Shown: in pieces, positions 8,037 through 17,508 of the stretch | Layout of the letters: the number at the start of each line of letters is the position of its first letter | Position numbering within the stretch: position 1 is the stretch's first letter | Assembly: GCA_937892155.1 (NCBI GenBank) | Contig: CALAUG010000052.1 | Coordinates: 1-45,700, forward strand | Source: an uncultured Bacteroidales bacterium | Lineage (GTDB): Bacteria; Bacteroidota; Bacteroidia; Bacteroidales; UBA1715 | DNA: 45,700 nucleotides | Direction of reading: 5' to 3' | Position numbers and translations under genes: made by a program | Notes under the pieces: model-generated | The model's input: only the letters and a program-made list of their open reading frames with translations | Database searches by the model: none | What the model was told of the DNA's origin: nothing

Positions 8037-9290
8037 ATGTCACAAAAAGAACGAATCGTCGCTACTGATGAATCACTTAAACGTATTGTAGAGACAGAGG
8101 TAAATAAATATGGCATTGAAGCAGACTTAAATCATATTGACGTATCGGCAGTAACTGATATGTCCATGCTGTTTCGAGAATCTCAATTCAATGGCGATAT
8201 TTCCAAATGGAATGTCTCCAATGTTACGGATATGACTTATATGTTTAGCGGTTCTCTTTTTAATGGTGATATTTCAAAATGGAATGTATCAAATGTTAAG
8301 TATATGACTTACATGTTTAGCGGATCTCAATTTAATAGTGATATCTCAAAATGGAATGTGTCCAATGCTGAAGATATGAGTGGTATGTTCGAAAACTCTC
8401 AATTTAATCGTGATATTTCTATATGGGATGTGTCAAAAGTTATGGATATGAATCACATGTTCAAACATTCTCCATTTAATGGTTATTTATTTCAGTGGAA
8501 TGTATCTAATGTCACGAATATGAGTGGCATGTTTGAAGATTCACCATTTAACCATGATATCTCAAAATGGGACGTGTCTAATGTAAGGAATATGAATAGC
8601 ATGTTTAGTGGCTGTCCGATGGCTGGAGAGTACACTTTATTTAACGGAGATATTTCAAAATGGAACGTGTCCAATGTTCTGGATATGAGAGGTATGTTCA
8701 GATACTCTGAATTTAATGGTGATATCTCAAAATGGGATGTATCCAAAGTTACGAATATGAGTGATATGTTTTACGGTTCTTCATTTAACGGAGATATCTC
8801 AAAATGGAATGTGTCAAATGTTACGGATATGAGTGGTATGTTCTGTTACGAGCATTTCTACCGTCAGCACTCTCTATTCAATGGTGATATCTCAAAATGG
8901 AATGTGTCAAATGTTATGGATATGAGTGGAATGTTTCGCGGATCTTCATTTAACGGAGATATTTCTAGATGGGATGTATCCAACGTTACGAATATGCGTG
9001 ATATGTTTCGCGGCTCTTCATTTAACGGAGATATCTCTAGATGGAACGTATCTAATGTTACGGATATGAGTGGTATGTTCAATTGGATGTCAATTTCCAA
9101 AATGTACTCTCAATTTAACGGAGATATTTCTAGATGGGATGTGTCTAATGTTACTAATATGAGAGGCATGTTTTGCGGGTCTTCATTTAACGGAGATATC
9201 TCTAGATGGGACATGTCAAATGTTACAGATATGAGTGGAATGTTCGATTCTTGCAATATCCCAAAAGAATATAAACCAACAAAGAAGTAA
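8037..9290 (+). CDS. BspA/DUF285-type repeat protein without signal peptide
   Basis: 417 aa, almost entirely tandem repeats of about 24-25 residues built on FNGDISKWNVSNVTDMSGMF. I count 14 W-[N/D]-[V/M]-S units plus one degenerate unit at the N-terminus (IDVSAVTDMSMLF). Some units carry short insertions (for example PMAGEYTLFNG, CYEHFYRQHSLFNG and NWMSISKMYSQFNG). This repeat is the DUF285/BspA-like leucine-rich type found in bacterial and mycoplasma surface proteins. The start at 8037 follows from the -7 box at 7921; it gives an N-terminus (MSQKERIVATDESLKRI) with no signal sequence, unlike secreted BspA proteins. It is flanked by two near-identical terminators, suggesting insertion as a unit. 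Likely a binding or structural protein with unknown partner. Confidence 0.8.
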   Translation: MSQKERIVATDESLKRIVETEVNKYGIEADLNHIDVSAVTDMSMLFRESQFNGDISKWNVSNVTDMTYMFSGSLFNGDISKWNVSNVKYMTYMFSGSQFNSDISKWNVSNAEDMSGMFENSQFNRDISIWDVSKVMDMNHMFKHSPFNGYLFQWNVSNVTNMSGMFEDSPFNHDISKWDVSNVRNMNSMFSGCPMAGEYTLFNGDISKWNVSNVLDMRGMFRYSEFNGDISKWDVSKVTNMSDMFYGSSFNGDISKWNVSNVTDMSGMFCYEHFYRQHSLFNGDISKWNVSNVMDMSGMFRGSSFNGDISRWDVSNVTNMRDMFRGSSFNGDISRWNVSNVTDMSGMFNWMSISKMYSQFNGDISRWDVSNVTNMRGMFCGSSFNGDISRWDMSNVTDMSGMFDSCNIPKEYKPTKK

Positions 9291-9319
9291 CTACACATAA
9301 GTTTATTATAAGCATCAAG

Positions 9320-9350
9320 CGCCATCCTTCATTGTGAAAGATGGCGTTGT
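9320..9350 (+). terminator. Terminator hairpin after the BspA-type gene
   Basis: Stem CGCCATC/GATGGCG with a loop resembling that of the hairpin at 7545, followed by TTGTTTATT. It lies in the gap between this gene and the tape measure stop and may serve both strands weakly. The first 14 bases of the stem and loop (CGCCATCCTTCATT) are identical to those at 7545. Confidence 0.7.
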
Positions 9351-12300
9351 TTATTCCCCCGTCACTATCGCCATCTGGCTTTCGATACGGCTGAGGTGGC
9401 TGCGGATGGAGGCGAGTTCGCGGGTGTTGTTGCGGATATCCTCAAGGACATTGAGTTGGTCGTTGGCAATGCCGACTGAGAGGGCGATGCTCTCGGCAAT
9501 GCCGCTGTTGATGCCGCTGATTTGTTGGATGGTAGTCTGGATGCGGTCCATCTTGAGGTCGATGCTCGCACCGCTCATCTGAAGCGCCGTAAATCGTCCG
9601 TTCAGTTCCTCGGCGGTGTCTTGAGTCATACCCTGTAAGGCGTTGGTGCTAGCAGCCAAATCGCCCGTGTTCAATCCGATGGCGTTGTAGAGCGTACGCC
9701 ATCCTTCGGCAATCTGCTCGCCCGCCGACTGCGCACTCTCGATATCACGTACAAAGGCATCGATGTCGGCTTGGGTCACCTCGGTTCGTCCACTGCTGAA
9801 ACGGTTGCGGAACTGCTCGATGATAGGGTCGTAGAGCTCTTGCAACTCCATCTTCATCTGCGTAGAGATCAACGAGCGCAGCATATCATTCATGGCATCG
9901 TCGAACACGCTGCTCATATCCTTCATGCCGGCATCAAATGCTTCAACGAGGCTGTCGGTCAGACTGCTTGCAAAATCGGCAGAACTGGTAGCCAACACAT
10001 TCTCATAGAAATTGTCGTAGATGCCCTCAATCTTCTCCGTCAGGTTCCTTGCCTGCTCCTCCAAGTCGCGCAGATTCTCTTCATAACGTTTGCGCCCTTT
10101 CTTGGTTACGGCGTTCTCCAGTTGCATCTGTGTCAGCCGTATCTCCTCTTGCACATCCTTCAACGCCTCCTTGAGCGCATCGGTATCGCGTATGCTCTGA
10201 CGGAAATAGCTGCCGCCAACGAGTTTGCGATGACTGAACACCGCCTTCTCATAGGCATCTTCCAATCGTTCTACATCTTCTGCAAAGGCGTCAATCTGGT
10301 CCTGCAATCTGGCGTTCTTCGTGAAGTTGGAAAAGAACCTCACCATTGCCATCGTCACCTGGATAGCCGCTTGGATGATAGCCAAAATCACAGTCGATTT
10401 CTCCGCCGTACTCAAAGCCTCTGCTGATGCTATGCCAGTGGCTCGCAAGGTGTCGAGTACGCCTGTGGTTGATGACAGAATAGTCTGCACCATATCCAAT
10501 GCGTTATTCGTATTCTCACTGAAGAACTCGCCAAAGGTATCACGTACTTCATTGACGGCTTCGTTGAGGGTGTTCATCGCATTGACAGCCATACCCATCT
10601 TGTCTTTGATGGTGATGCCGCCTTTGTTGGCTGCGGCAGCAAGTTTGTCGGCACCTTGTTTGGCTTTTTGCTCGGCTTTGATGAGCGATTGCTGTCGTGC
10701 TTCCAACTGTCGTACTTGCTCTTCTTCATCCACCGTCACACCGTCTTGGGTGATCTCATTGAGGCGAGTCGTCACTTCAAGCAATTCCGTTTGGATGGCT
10801 TCTACGGCGTTGTCGGTGGCGAGATGGTAGGCATGAAGGATGATCTCGGTGAGTTCGTTGGCCACCTCTTCATCGGTGATGCCCAACTGAGCCATCAGGA
10901 TGTCGGTATCGTATTGTTGCTGACGGTTGGTGGCAGTCAGTTGCTCGTCGCGCTCCTGTTCAGTGAGATTCCTGTTCTCTTCTATCTGCTTGCGCCTTTC
11001 ATCGTACTCTTCCACGATGGCATTCTGCTTGTCCACGAATGTCTGCCATAGTTTCAGACGGTCTTGAAGTGCTTTGTTTAGTTGCTCGTTCTCCTTGCGC
11101 CCCTCTTCTGCCACGTTGGTATCAAACTCCATATGGGCAGCTTCGTACATCGCCTCGATGGCTTTCTGCTGCTCCGGGGTCAGTTCCAACGAGCCGAACA
11201 GTTCTTTGTTGGCTTCTTCCCATTTGCGGCGCTGTTGCTCGATGACTCGAAGGCGTTTCTGCAGGTTGAGGTCCAATTGTCGCTCGGTCTTCTCTTCGCC
11301 GTCATCCATAGCGTCAATCTGTGCTTGGGCGAGTTCAAGCTCCGCTTGAGCTGTAGCTTCTATGATTTCAGCATTGTATTGCTTGATGCGTTTCTTCCGC
11401 TCCTCAGCCCGTTTGCGGGCTTCTTCGTTCTCTTCTTGGGGTGTCGGGGTATCTGGGTTGGGTGTCTCGGTCTTGGTCTGTGGCTTGAAATCCTCTTCGT
11501 TGAGTCCATAGGTCAGCATGGTTTCTTTACGGAGGTTCTTCATCGCCTCGGAAGTGTTGTTCAGGTTGTTGATAAGTGCCACAAAGTCGGTGGCTGCAAA
11601 GCCGAACAGTTTGTTGCCGGTCAAACTGGCATACTTACCTCGCAATAACTCATTGATATCGTCGGATACGCCTTTGACCCGTGCCGTCAACTTATTGCCC
11701 CAGGTGGTAATCTCTGCCGTTGCATCGCCCTCACGAATGGCGTTGACAAGGCTCTGGTGTATCTCGGCGCCTGTCTCTTCGCCAAAGGCTGAGATCATCT
11801 GTTTCTTGAGTTTCTCAAGTTGCTTGGTGTAGGTGTCGGCAAGTTCGGTTTGTGCCTTCTCGTACGATTCGTTGAAGGCTCGGATGGCAAAGCTTTTCTG
11901 GATGGCCAGGGTGAGGTCGTCGTATTTCTCGGCAAGGCTGCTCACACTGGTGGTCTCGTTGGTGAGGGTGGCATCGTATTGGGCAAACGACTCGACAATC
12001 TGGTTGCGGATGGCGTTGTATTCATCGCTTTCTTCGGCACATGCCGAGAGTGCGCCTCGCAGTTCGTTGAGTTTGGCAATCTCGGCTTCGGCATTGCTTG
12101 CTGCCTGTTGACTCGCTTTGGCTATGTCGTTCTGGATTTTCTCCATCTGTGTCTGGTAGGTGACGACTTTGTAGACGGCAAAGCCCAAGGCGGTGACCGA
12201 GGCAGCCAGAATGACGTAAGGGTTGGCCAAGGCACTTGCTTTCAAGGCGGCGGTGAGGTTGCGTTGGGCAGCTGTCAGCAAGGCGGTTTTGGCGGCTGCT

Positions 12301-13544
12301 TTGGCTTCGGCATCGCCCATCTTGTAGCCTGCCACGGCGTTCAGTTCTTTGATGACGGCAGCTTCGCTCAGCAGTTTATTTTGCGCCCTTTGCAGCAGAT
12401 TGACTGCCATCATGATGCCTTTGTAGGTGCCGATGACTGCCACCAGTTCAGCCAAGGCACGACCCACGCCTTTGTAGTTTTCCACGGCGCTGATGCCGAG
12501 GCGCAGGACGGTGGAGAAGGTGTCTTGGGTCTGCTTGCCGATGTCGTTCATCATGGTGTCGATGGCATCCTGGAGGTTGGAGACGAGGCCGTTGATGGTC
12601 TGGCTCTGCTTGTCCATGAGGTTGTAGAACTGTCCGCCTTCGGAGGTCATGGCCCGCATGGCTTTGGCTACTTCGTTGAAGCCAACTTTGCCGTCAGTGA
12701 CCAGTTCTCCGACTTTGTCTTTCGTTACGCCGAACTGTTTGGCGAGTTCTTCTGCCAATGGGATACCACGACCCATGAACTGGCGGAGGTCTTGCGTGAA
12801 GACGCGTCCTTGGGTCATGGTGGTGCCGTAGAGGTAGACGATGTCGTTCAATGGTATGGACAAGCCCGAGGCGACGTTGCCCAGCATGACGAGGGTGTCG
12901 TTGACGTCTTCGGCGGCAAAGCCATAGGCAAGCAGCTGCTTGGCACCGTCGGCAATGCCTTTGAGGTCAAACGGGGTGTGGGCGGCTGTCTCGGTGAGTT
13001 GATTCATCAGGGTGGCTGCCTTGACTTCGCTGCCCAGCATGGTTTCAAAGGCTACTTCCAGTTGTTGGAACTCGCCACGGGTGCGGGCAACTTGGGTGAC
13101 GATCTGTTGCAACGAGAAGCCGACACCGAGTGCTGCCAGAGCTCTCGATGCTTTCTCTATCATTGGGGTGAGTCCTGTGTCGATAACCTCACTGGCTTCT
13201 TCGGCACCTTCTTCAATCTTTTGGAAACTCTCGGTGGGGACACGGGTATCCATGGCGGCATTCAGTCGCTCGTGGATGAGTTGCAATTGTTGCTGAATCT
13301 CGTTGGTGCTGTCGCGTGTCACGTCCACCAAGGTGCCGAGTTGTCCCGTCACCGCTGTGGTGGAGTTACCCAATGCCGCTGTCATGTTGCTGAAAGCATC
13401 CACCAGGGCACGGTCGATGTTGTTGCCGGCGCGTTCCCCGCTTTTGCCTATCTCGCTGAGTTGTTCTTGGAGTTTTCGCACATCGCTGGATACGAGGGTC
13501 AATCGCGCCTCAAAATCAAGCGTTCCGTCTTGCAGTTCTGCCAT
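9351..13544 (-). CDS. Phage tail tape measure protein
   Basis: 1397 aa. The N-terminal part (about residues 115-330) matches the tape-measure N-terminal domain: EFQQLEVAFETMLG, AAHTPFDLKGIADGAKQLLAYG, LGNVASGLSIPLNDIV, DLRQFMGRGIPLAEELAKQFG and SQTINGLVSNLQDAIDTMMNDIG. Next come hydrophobic Ala-rich helices and a long charged coiled coil (RKRAEERKKRIKQYNAEI onward). This is the protein that sets tail length and helps DNA entry. ATG 13544 (MAELQDGTLDFEA) is chosen over 13592 because the -7 box at 13579-13586 lies between them. It is on the same strand as portal and terminase but separated from them by a 5-kb plus-strand defence cassette, so the head and tail genes normally between them are missing. 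No tail-fibre gene follows. Confidence 0.93.
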   Translation of the reverse strand: MAELQDGTLDFEARLTLVSSDVRKLQEQLSEIGKSGERAGNNIDRALVDAFSNMTAALGNSTTAVTGQLGTLVDVTRDSTNEIQQQLQLIHERLNAAMDTRVPTESFQKIEEGAEEASEVIDTGLTPMIEKASRALAALGVGFSLQQIVTQVARTRGEFQQLEVAFETMLGSEVKAATLMNQLTETAAHTPFDLKGIADGAKQLLAYGFAAEDVNDTLVMLGNVASGLSIPLNDIVYLYGTTMTQGRVFTQDLRQFMGRGIPLAEELAKQFGVTKDKVGELVTDGKVGFNEVAKAMRAMTSEGGQFYNLMDKQSQTINGLVSNLQDAIDTMMNDIGKQTQDTFSTVLRLGISAVENYKGVGRALAELVAVIGTYKGIMMAVNLLQRAQNKLLSEAAVIKELNAVAGYKMGDAEAKAAAKTALLTAAQRNLTAALKASALANPYVILAASVTALGFAVYKVVTYQTQMEKIQNDIAKASQQAASNAEAEIAKLNELRGALSACAEESDEYNAIRNQIVESFAQYDATLTNETTSVSSLAEKYDDLTLAIQKSFAIRAFNESYEKAQTELADTYTKQLEKLKKQMISAFGEETGAEIHQSLVNAIREGDATAEITTWGNKLTARVKGVSDDINELLRGKYASLTGNKLFGFAATDFVALINNLNNTSEAMKNLRKETMLTYGLNEEDFKPQTKTETPNPDTPTPQEENEEARKRAEERKKRIKQYNAEIIEATAQAELELAQAQIDAMDDGEEKTERQLDLNLQKRLRVIEQQRRKWEEANKELFGSLELTPEQQKAIEAMYEAAHMEFDTNVAEEGRKENEQLNKALQDRLKLWQTFVDKQNAIVEEYDERRKQIEENRNLTEQERDEQLTATNRQQQYDTDILMAQLGITDEEVANELTEIILHAYHLATDNAVEAIQTELLEVTTRLNEITQDGVTVDEEEQVRQLEARQQSLIKAEQKAKQGADKLAAAANKGGITIKDKMGMAVNAMNTLNEAVNEVRDTFGEFFSENTNNALDMVQTILSSTTGVLDTLRATGIASAEALSTAEKSTVILAIIQAAIQVTMAMVRFFSNFTKNARLQDQIDAFAEDVERLEDAYEKAVFSHRKLVGGSYFRQSIRDTDALKEALKDVQEEIRLTQMQLENAVTKKGRKRYEENLRDLEEQARNLTEKIEGIYDNFYENVLATSSADFASSLTDSLVEAFDAGMKDMSSVFDDAMNDMLRSLISTQMKMELQELYDPIIEQFRNRFSSGRTEVTQADIDAFVRDIESAQSAGEQIAEGWRTLYNAIGLNTGDLAASTNALQGMTQDTAEELNGRFTALQMSGASIDLKMDRIQTTIQQISGINSGIAESIALSVGIANDQLNVLEDIRNNTRELASIRSHLSRIESQMAIVTGE

Positions 13545-13578
13545 AGTTTTATGGTTTGTATTTAATGGATATGAGTTG

Positions 13579-13655
13579 CAAAGATAGTGCAAGGTAAGCG
13601 CAGAGCCAAGCTTGCTTGAACTATGCCGAACCGCAGCCTATCTTATGCAAAGATA
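13579..13655 (-). promoter_or_regulatory. Two -7 boxes (TATCTTTG) upstream of the tape measure gene
   Basis: The minus strand carries TATCTTTG at 13579-13586 and again at 13648-13655, both exact TAnnTTTG matches, 34 and 103 nt before the ATG. A dedicated promoter for a tape measure gene is unusual, since it normally lies deep in a late operon. The boxes may have been gained after the upstream phage genes were lost. Confidence 0.5.
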
Positions 13656-13702
13656 GCGATATTTGCAGACAGTAACATTCATTCGCACTTTCATACCGAA
13701 AA

Positions 13703-13719
13703 TTTTCGCCGTGCGAAAA
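13703..13719. repeat. 17-bp palindrome, copy B
   Basis: Perfect arms TTTTCGC/GCGAAAA with spacer CGT, between the tape measure gene (minus) and ietA (plus). It has the same element and the same divergent setting as copies A, C and D. Here both flanking -7 boxes are far away (about 50 nt on the minus side, 240 nt on the plus side). Confidence 0.75.
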
Positions 13720-13958
13720 AATCACAAAAAACTGCTATGGTAATGAAGCCGAATTAGAACAGAACCACCAACGCTTTTGTTATATAGACTTTTGCGCTTA
13801 TCTTCCCACCTAATTAATGTTTTTATAAAGCGAATCTTCAAAATGTAATCTAAGACCCTTTAACCTACAATTAAATCAGGGGCTATTAATTCCGTCCACA
13901 GGTAAACAGAAACTTTATAGAGATTAAACTTAGGACTAATATATAAGAAAAAAATTTG

Positions 13959-13966
13959 TAATTTTG
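13959..13966 (+). promoter_or_regulatory. -7 box (TAATTTTG) for ietA
   Basis: Exact TAnnTTTG match 61 nt before the ietA ATG in an AT-rich leader. Confidence 0.5.
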
Positions 13967-14027
13967 CAGTCCTAACTTTTTCATACTAATTTTATTCTAG
14001 TATGCGAAACATAAATTCGATTAATTT

Positions 14028-14996
14028 ATGCCAAACGCGAATCAAATATTAGCTCTAATAAAGAGTCACATTGAGGCGGATGATAGCCGTTTCAGAGAGA
14101 TTGCATTACAGATAGCTGCTATAGAGGCAAAAGCTGGTCATGCGGTTTTGTCTCGTAATATTACGGATCTGGTAAATAACCAGAAAAGGCCTTGTCTTAT
14201 CGCTAGAAGTCTGGCTCCTATCAATTCAGAATTATCAGAATTTGTTATGGAGGTTGATGATTCCTTCGGATTTGATAATATCGTATGCAAGGATGAGGTT
14301 AAGAATAAGTTGAAGAGGATTGTTCGCGAATACGTCCAAAGAGACATCTTGTTTAAAAATAATCTGACAAATAGAAGTAAGATTCTCCTCTCAGGTCCCT
14401 CTGGTACAGGTAAGACTATGACTGCTTCAATTTTGGCGAATGAGCTTCATATTCCACTTTACATGGTGAGAATGGAGCGTGTAATCACCAAATATATGGG
14501 TGAATCAAGCCTGAAGTTAGCTAAGGTGTTTGAACTTATTTCGAATGTAAGAGGTGTGTATCTCTTTGACGAGTTCGATGCTATTGGTATGCAGAGAGGC
14601 CATGACAATGAGGTGGGTGAAATGAGAAGAATCCTGAATTCGTTCCTGCAAATGATGGAACGTGTGGATTCTGACAGTATCATTGTGGCAGCAACGAATT
14701 GTGGTGAGCAATTGGATAAAGCCTTGTTCCGCAGATTCGATGATGTAATTGAATATTCACTCCCTGATGATGATGAGATACGCATATTGTTATCTAATTG
14801 TCTCTATGGTTTTGATTCATCTAGAGTCATTGTGGCTAAATTACTCCCTTTGTTGAAAGGGATGAGTCATGCAGAGATCACATCGGTATGCATGGATGCG
14901 GCTAAGGAATCATTGTTGAATGAAGAGCCTCTGAGCAATTCTATACTTGAGGTAGCTATCAAACAGAGAAATAGTATTCTGAAACAGATAGGTTAA
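14028..14996 (+). CDS. ietA: IetA-like AAA ATPase (IetAS defence module)
   Basis: 322 aa AAA-family ATPase. Walker A is GPSGTGKT at residues 123-130, Walker B is YLFDEFD with D181/E182, and a sensor segment (IIVAATN) with an arginine-finger-like FRRFDD follows. The N-terminal 110 residues form a helical lead typical of these stand-alone AAA proteins. The gene overlaps the downstream subtilisin gene by one base (TAATG). The pairing of a small AAA ATPase with a subtilisin-like protease is the arrangement of IetA/IetS, first described on an Agrobacterium Ti plasmid and listed among anti-phage systems. I infer the family from domain pairing and order, not from alignment. Probable role: ATP-driven sensor or remodeler that controls the protease. 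Confidence 0.8.
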   Translation: MPNANQILALIKSHIEADDSRFREIALQIAAIEAKAGHAVLSRNITDLVNNQKRPCLIARSLAPINSELSEFVMEVDDSFGFDNIVCKDEVKNKLKRIVREYVQRDILFKNNLTNRSKILLSGPSGTGKTMTASILANELHIPLYMVRMERVITKYMGESSLKLAKVFELISNVRGVYLFDEFDAIGMQRGHDNEVGEMRRILNSFLQMMERVDSDSIIVAATNCGEQLDKALFRRFDDVIEYSLPDDDEIRILLSNCLYGFDSSRVIVAKLLPLLKGMSHAEITSVCMDAAKESLLNEEPLSNSILEVAIKQRNSILKQIG

Positions 14997-17401
14997 TGGC
15001 GAAACATCAGCATATTATTCTTGAAGGGCAATCTTCACAGGTGGATTATGAGACAGCCGGATTTCCGCGTTCCAAAATAGTAGAGCGTGAAAGCGCATTG
15101 GCTCATAGTGCAATGCTTAACAGCCAGTATTCTGGCGCTATTGACTCGTTTGCTCTTATTTCAAATCAGTTGCCAGAAAATGTGCCTCATGTTGATGGTA
15201 CATACATGGATATAACTGTTGAGAAAACTGCAAATGCAACTGAAAAGTTTGATGCTAAGAAAGGACCTCGTTTAATGAATATTGGTTCGTCTGAGAACGA
15301 ACATGAAGAGCGTTTAACCGTATTCCTTCCTTCTAATCACTCTAATTGGTTGAGTGGTAGATTGGAGAAATATAACATAGAACCAGAAGAAGGTAGGAAT
15401 AGGACGAATGCAACATTGGTGAACTCTATTTCCAGTATAAGTTGTTCGGAATTGAGGTCATTTTTCCTAAAAAGGGAGGATTACGAGGCTCTTTCAGAGA
15501 ATTCAGCTGAATTTGAGCTTTGGATAGACAAGGAATTGTTTGAAGCCGAAAGTGTAGAAACATCACTTGATGCAATTGGAATTACCAGATGCATGAGGAA
15601 TATGGTTTTCAATGATGTCGTTATCTATCTGGTGGTAGCTAATCGAGATCATTTAAGCCAAGTGATTCATTCAATAAAAGGTGTATCTGAGATTCGTGTC
15701 CACAGAAGACCTACTGTTCTGACTCAGGCAAATTCTATGAGGGAACAGGATGATTGGGTAGATTTAATAAGAAATGATAGGATAGTATCTGATAATCCAA
15801 GCCGAATTGCCATTCTTGATTCTGGCGTTACAAATCATCATCCGTTAATCGAAGGATTCCTGTCAGATAATCATTGTCATTCTGTGACCATTAATGGTAA
15901 TATCCGCGATTTAAGAAACCATGGTACAGGTTTGGCTTCTTTGGTTTTGTATGGTGATTTGACGGATGTAATATACCAGCAAGACCATGTTGAAGTGTAT
16001 AGCGATTTATCTTCCGTCAAGATGATTCCTGGTGCAGATGAGCCTCAGAACGAGCCGGAAATGTATGCCGTAGTTACGGAAGATGCCATTCTAACAGGAC
16101 GAAATGATGATGCGGAAATACTATGTTCCGCAGTTACTTCTGGTTATCGTGCAGATGACGGAATACCTTCTTCTACATCTGCGGCTATCGATTTGGCTCT
16201 ATACAATGGTGGCGCTTGTGATTCTATGATGTTTATATCTGCAGGAAATATTTATGAAACAGGTGGAGTCGATTACCCTGATTATCTTCATACTCACCAA
16301 ATAGATGATCCTGCCCAGACTTGGAATGCAATTACAGTAGGAGCATATACGCAAAAAGTTGCAATAGCTAATCCTGAATACAGAAATTCCCAAGTTATTG
16401 CTCCTTATGATGGTGTAAGTCCCTTTAGCCGTACTTCTACTCAATGGGGTAAATCCACCATCAAGCCAGAGATATTGATGGAAGGTGGAAATGGCATCTT
16501 GAATGGCGACACGATAGATGATGTTGATGATTTGTCTCTGGTTTGTGCAGATGCTCAACCGTTGCTAAGAAAATTTACCACTACTAATGCTACTAGTGCG
16601 GCCACGGCATTGGCTGCAAGATTAGCAGGAAAGATTAAGAACGCCAACCCTAACCTCAATCCATTGTCAATACGTGCGTTGATGGTTCATTCTGCAGAAT
16701 GGACGGATAGGATGAAGGAAATGTTCACGGAGAATGGTAGTTTGAATAAATTGGCGTTGTTGCATACATGTGGATACGGTGTGCCCAATGAGAAAAAGGC
16801 ACTTGCTTCATCTGATAGTTATGTTACATTTGTTGCTGAAGATACTATTGAACCATACATTAAAGGAGCAAGTAACAATCTGAAGTTCGGGCATATGAAC
16901 CTCTATGAATTGCCATGGCCTAAGGAGACTTTGCTGCAAATGGGTGAAGTGAATGTCAGACTAAAGATTACGCTATCATACTATATTTGTCCTTCTCCAG
17001 GATCTCGTGGCATGTTGAAAAAATACACGTATCAGTCTTTGCGGCTCAACTTTGATATAAATGGACCGACAGAGGATCTTCATGCATTTGAGAATCGTAT
17101 TAGACGAATTAAGGAGAACGACGAAGAGAGTGTGGCTAATCCAGAACTCAATACAAGGTGGGCTATCGGTAAGCAGATGCGTAATCAGGGAAGTATAATA
17201 TCTGATAGCATTGAGATGACTGGTGCACAATTGGCAAGTTGCAATAAAATAGCTATTTATCCATCAAGTGGTTGGTTTAGAAATTATCTTGAATATGAAC
17301 ACGTTCAAGTAAAGTACTCTCTTGTCGTTTCATTAGAGACTCCAGAAATACAGATTTTTAGTGAAATTGCGAATCAAATAAGGACTACTACCATTATTTA
17401 A
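14996..17401 (+). CDS. ietS: IetS-like subtilisin (S8 serine protease)
   Basis: 801 aa. The subtilisin triad is visible: D275 in IAILDSG, H309 in NHGTG, and S534 in TNATSAATALAA, which stands in place of the usual GTS-x-A. The first 250 residues are a separate N-terminal region and the last 170 a beta-rich C-terminal part, both as in large intracellular S8 proteins. There is no signal peptide, so the protease acts in the cytoplasm. It is translationally coupled to the AAA gene through the TAATG overlap. By analogy with IetAS it would be an effector protease unleashed on infection; the target is unknown. A non-defence protein-turnover role cannot be excluded. Confidence 0.82.
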   Translation: MAKHQHIILEGQSSQVDYETAGFPRSKIVERESALAHSAMLNSQYSGAIDSFALISNQLPENVPHVDGTYMDITVEKTANATEKFDAKKGPRLMNIGSSENEHEERLTVFLPSNHSNWLSGRLEKYNIEPEEGRNRTNATLVNSISSISCSELRSFFLKREDYEALSENSAEFELWIDKELFEAESVETSLDAIGITRCMRNMVFNDVVIYLVVANRDHLSQVIHSIKGVSEIRVHRRPTVLTQANSMREQDDWVDLIRNDRIVSDNPSRIAILDSGVTNHHPLIEGFLSDNHCHSVTINGNIRDLRNHGTGLASLVLYGDLTDVIYQQDHVEVYSDLSSVKMIPGADEPQNEPEMYAVVTEDAILTGRNDDAEILCSAVTSGYRADDGIPSSTSAAIDLALYNGGACDSMMFISAGNIYETGGVDYPDYLHTHQIDDPAQTWNAITVGAYTQKVAIANPEYRNSQVIAPYDGVSPFSRTSTQWGKSTIKPEILMEGGNGILNGDTIDDVDDLSLVCADAQPLLRKFTTTNATSAATALAARLAGKIKNANPNLNPLSIRALMVHSAEWTDRMKEMFTENGSLNKLALLHTCGYGVPNEKKALASSDSYVTFVAEDTIEPYIKGASNNLKFGHMNLYELPWPKETLLQMGEVNVRLKITLSYYICPSPGSRGMLKKYTYQSLRLNFDINGPTEDLHAFENRIRRIKENDEESVANPELNTRWAIGKQMRNQGSIISDSIEMTGAQLASCNKIAIYPSSGWFRNYLEYEHVQVKYSLVVSLETPEIQIFSEIANQIRTTTII

Positions 17402-17508
17402 AATTGAAAGATAATAAAGGTAGAAAGACATCATCAATCGTCATTTATATTATCATAAATTTAACATTGTGGTAATAAATATAAAAATATCATAGAAAAA
17501 TTAACAAT

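Larger units (their letters stand above)
13545..14027. other. 480-bp divergent intergenic region between tape measure gene and ietA
   Basis: Holds two minus-strand -7 boxes, palindrome copy B and one plus-strand -7 box, listed separately. The rest is AT-rich with no open frame of note, and no tRNA or attachment site was recognised. Confidence 0.6.

Noticed and set aside
8160..9250. Regular repeats of about 72 bp, possible CRISPR array
   Set aside because: The repeats are in frame and encode DUF285 units with no unique spacers.
11820..13565. 581-codon open frame on the plus strand
   Set aside because: It is antisense to the tape measure gene, has low-complexity Gly/Phe/His-rich composition and no domain; it is a shadow of a long GC-rich coding region.
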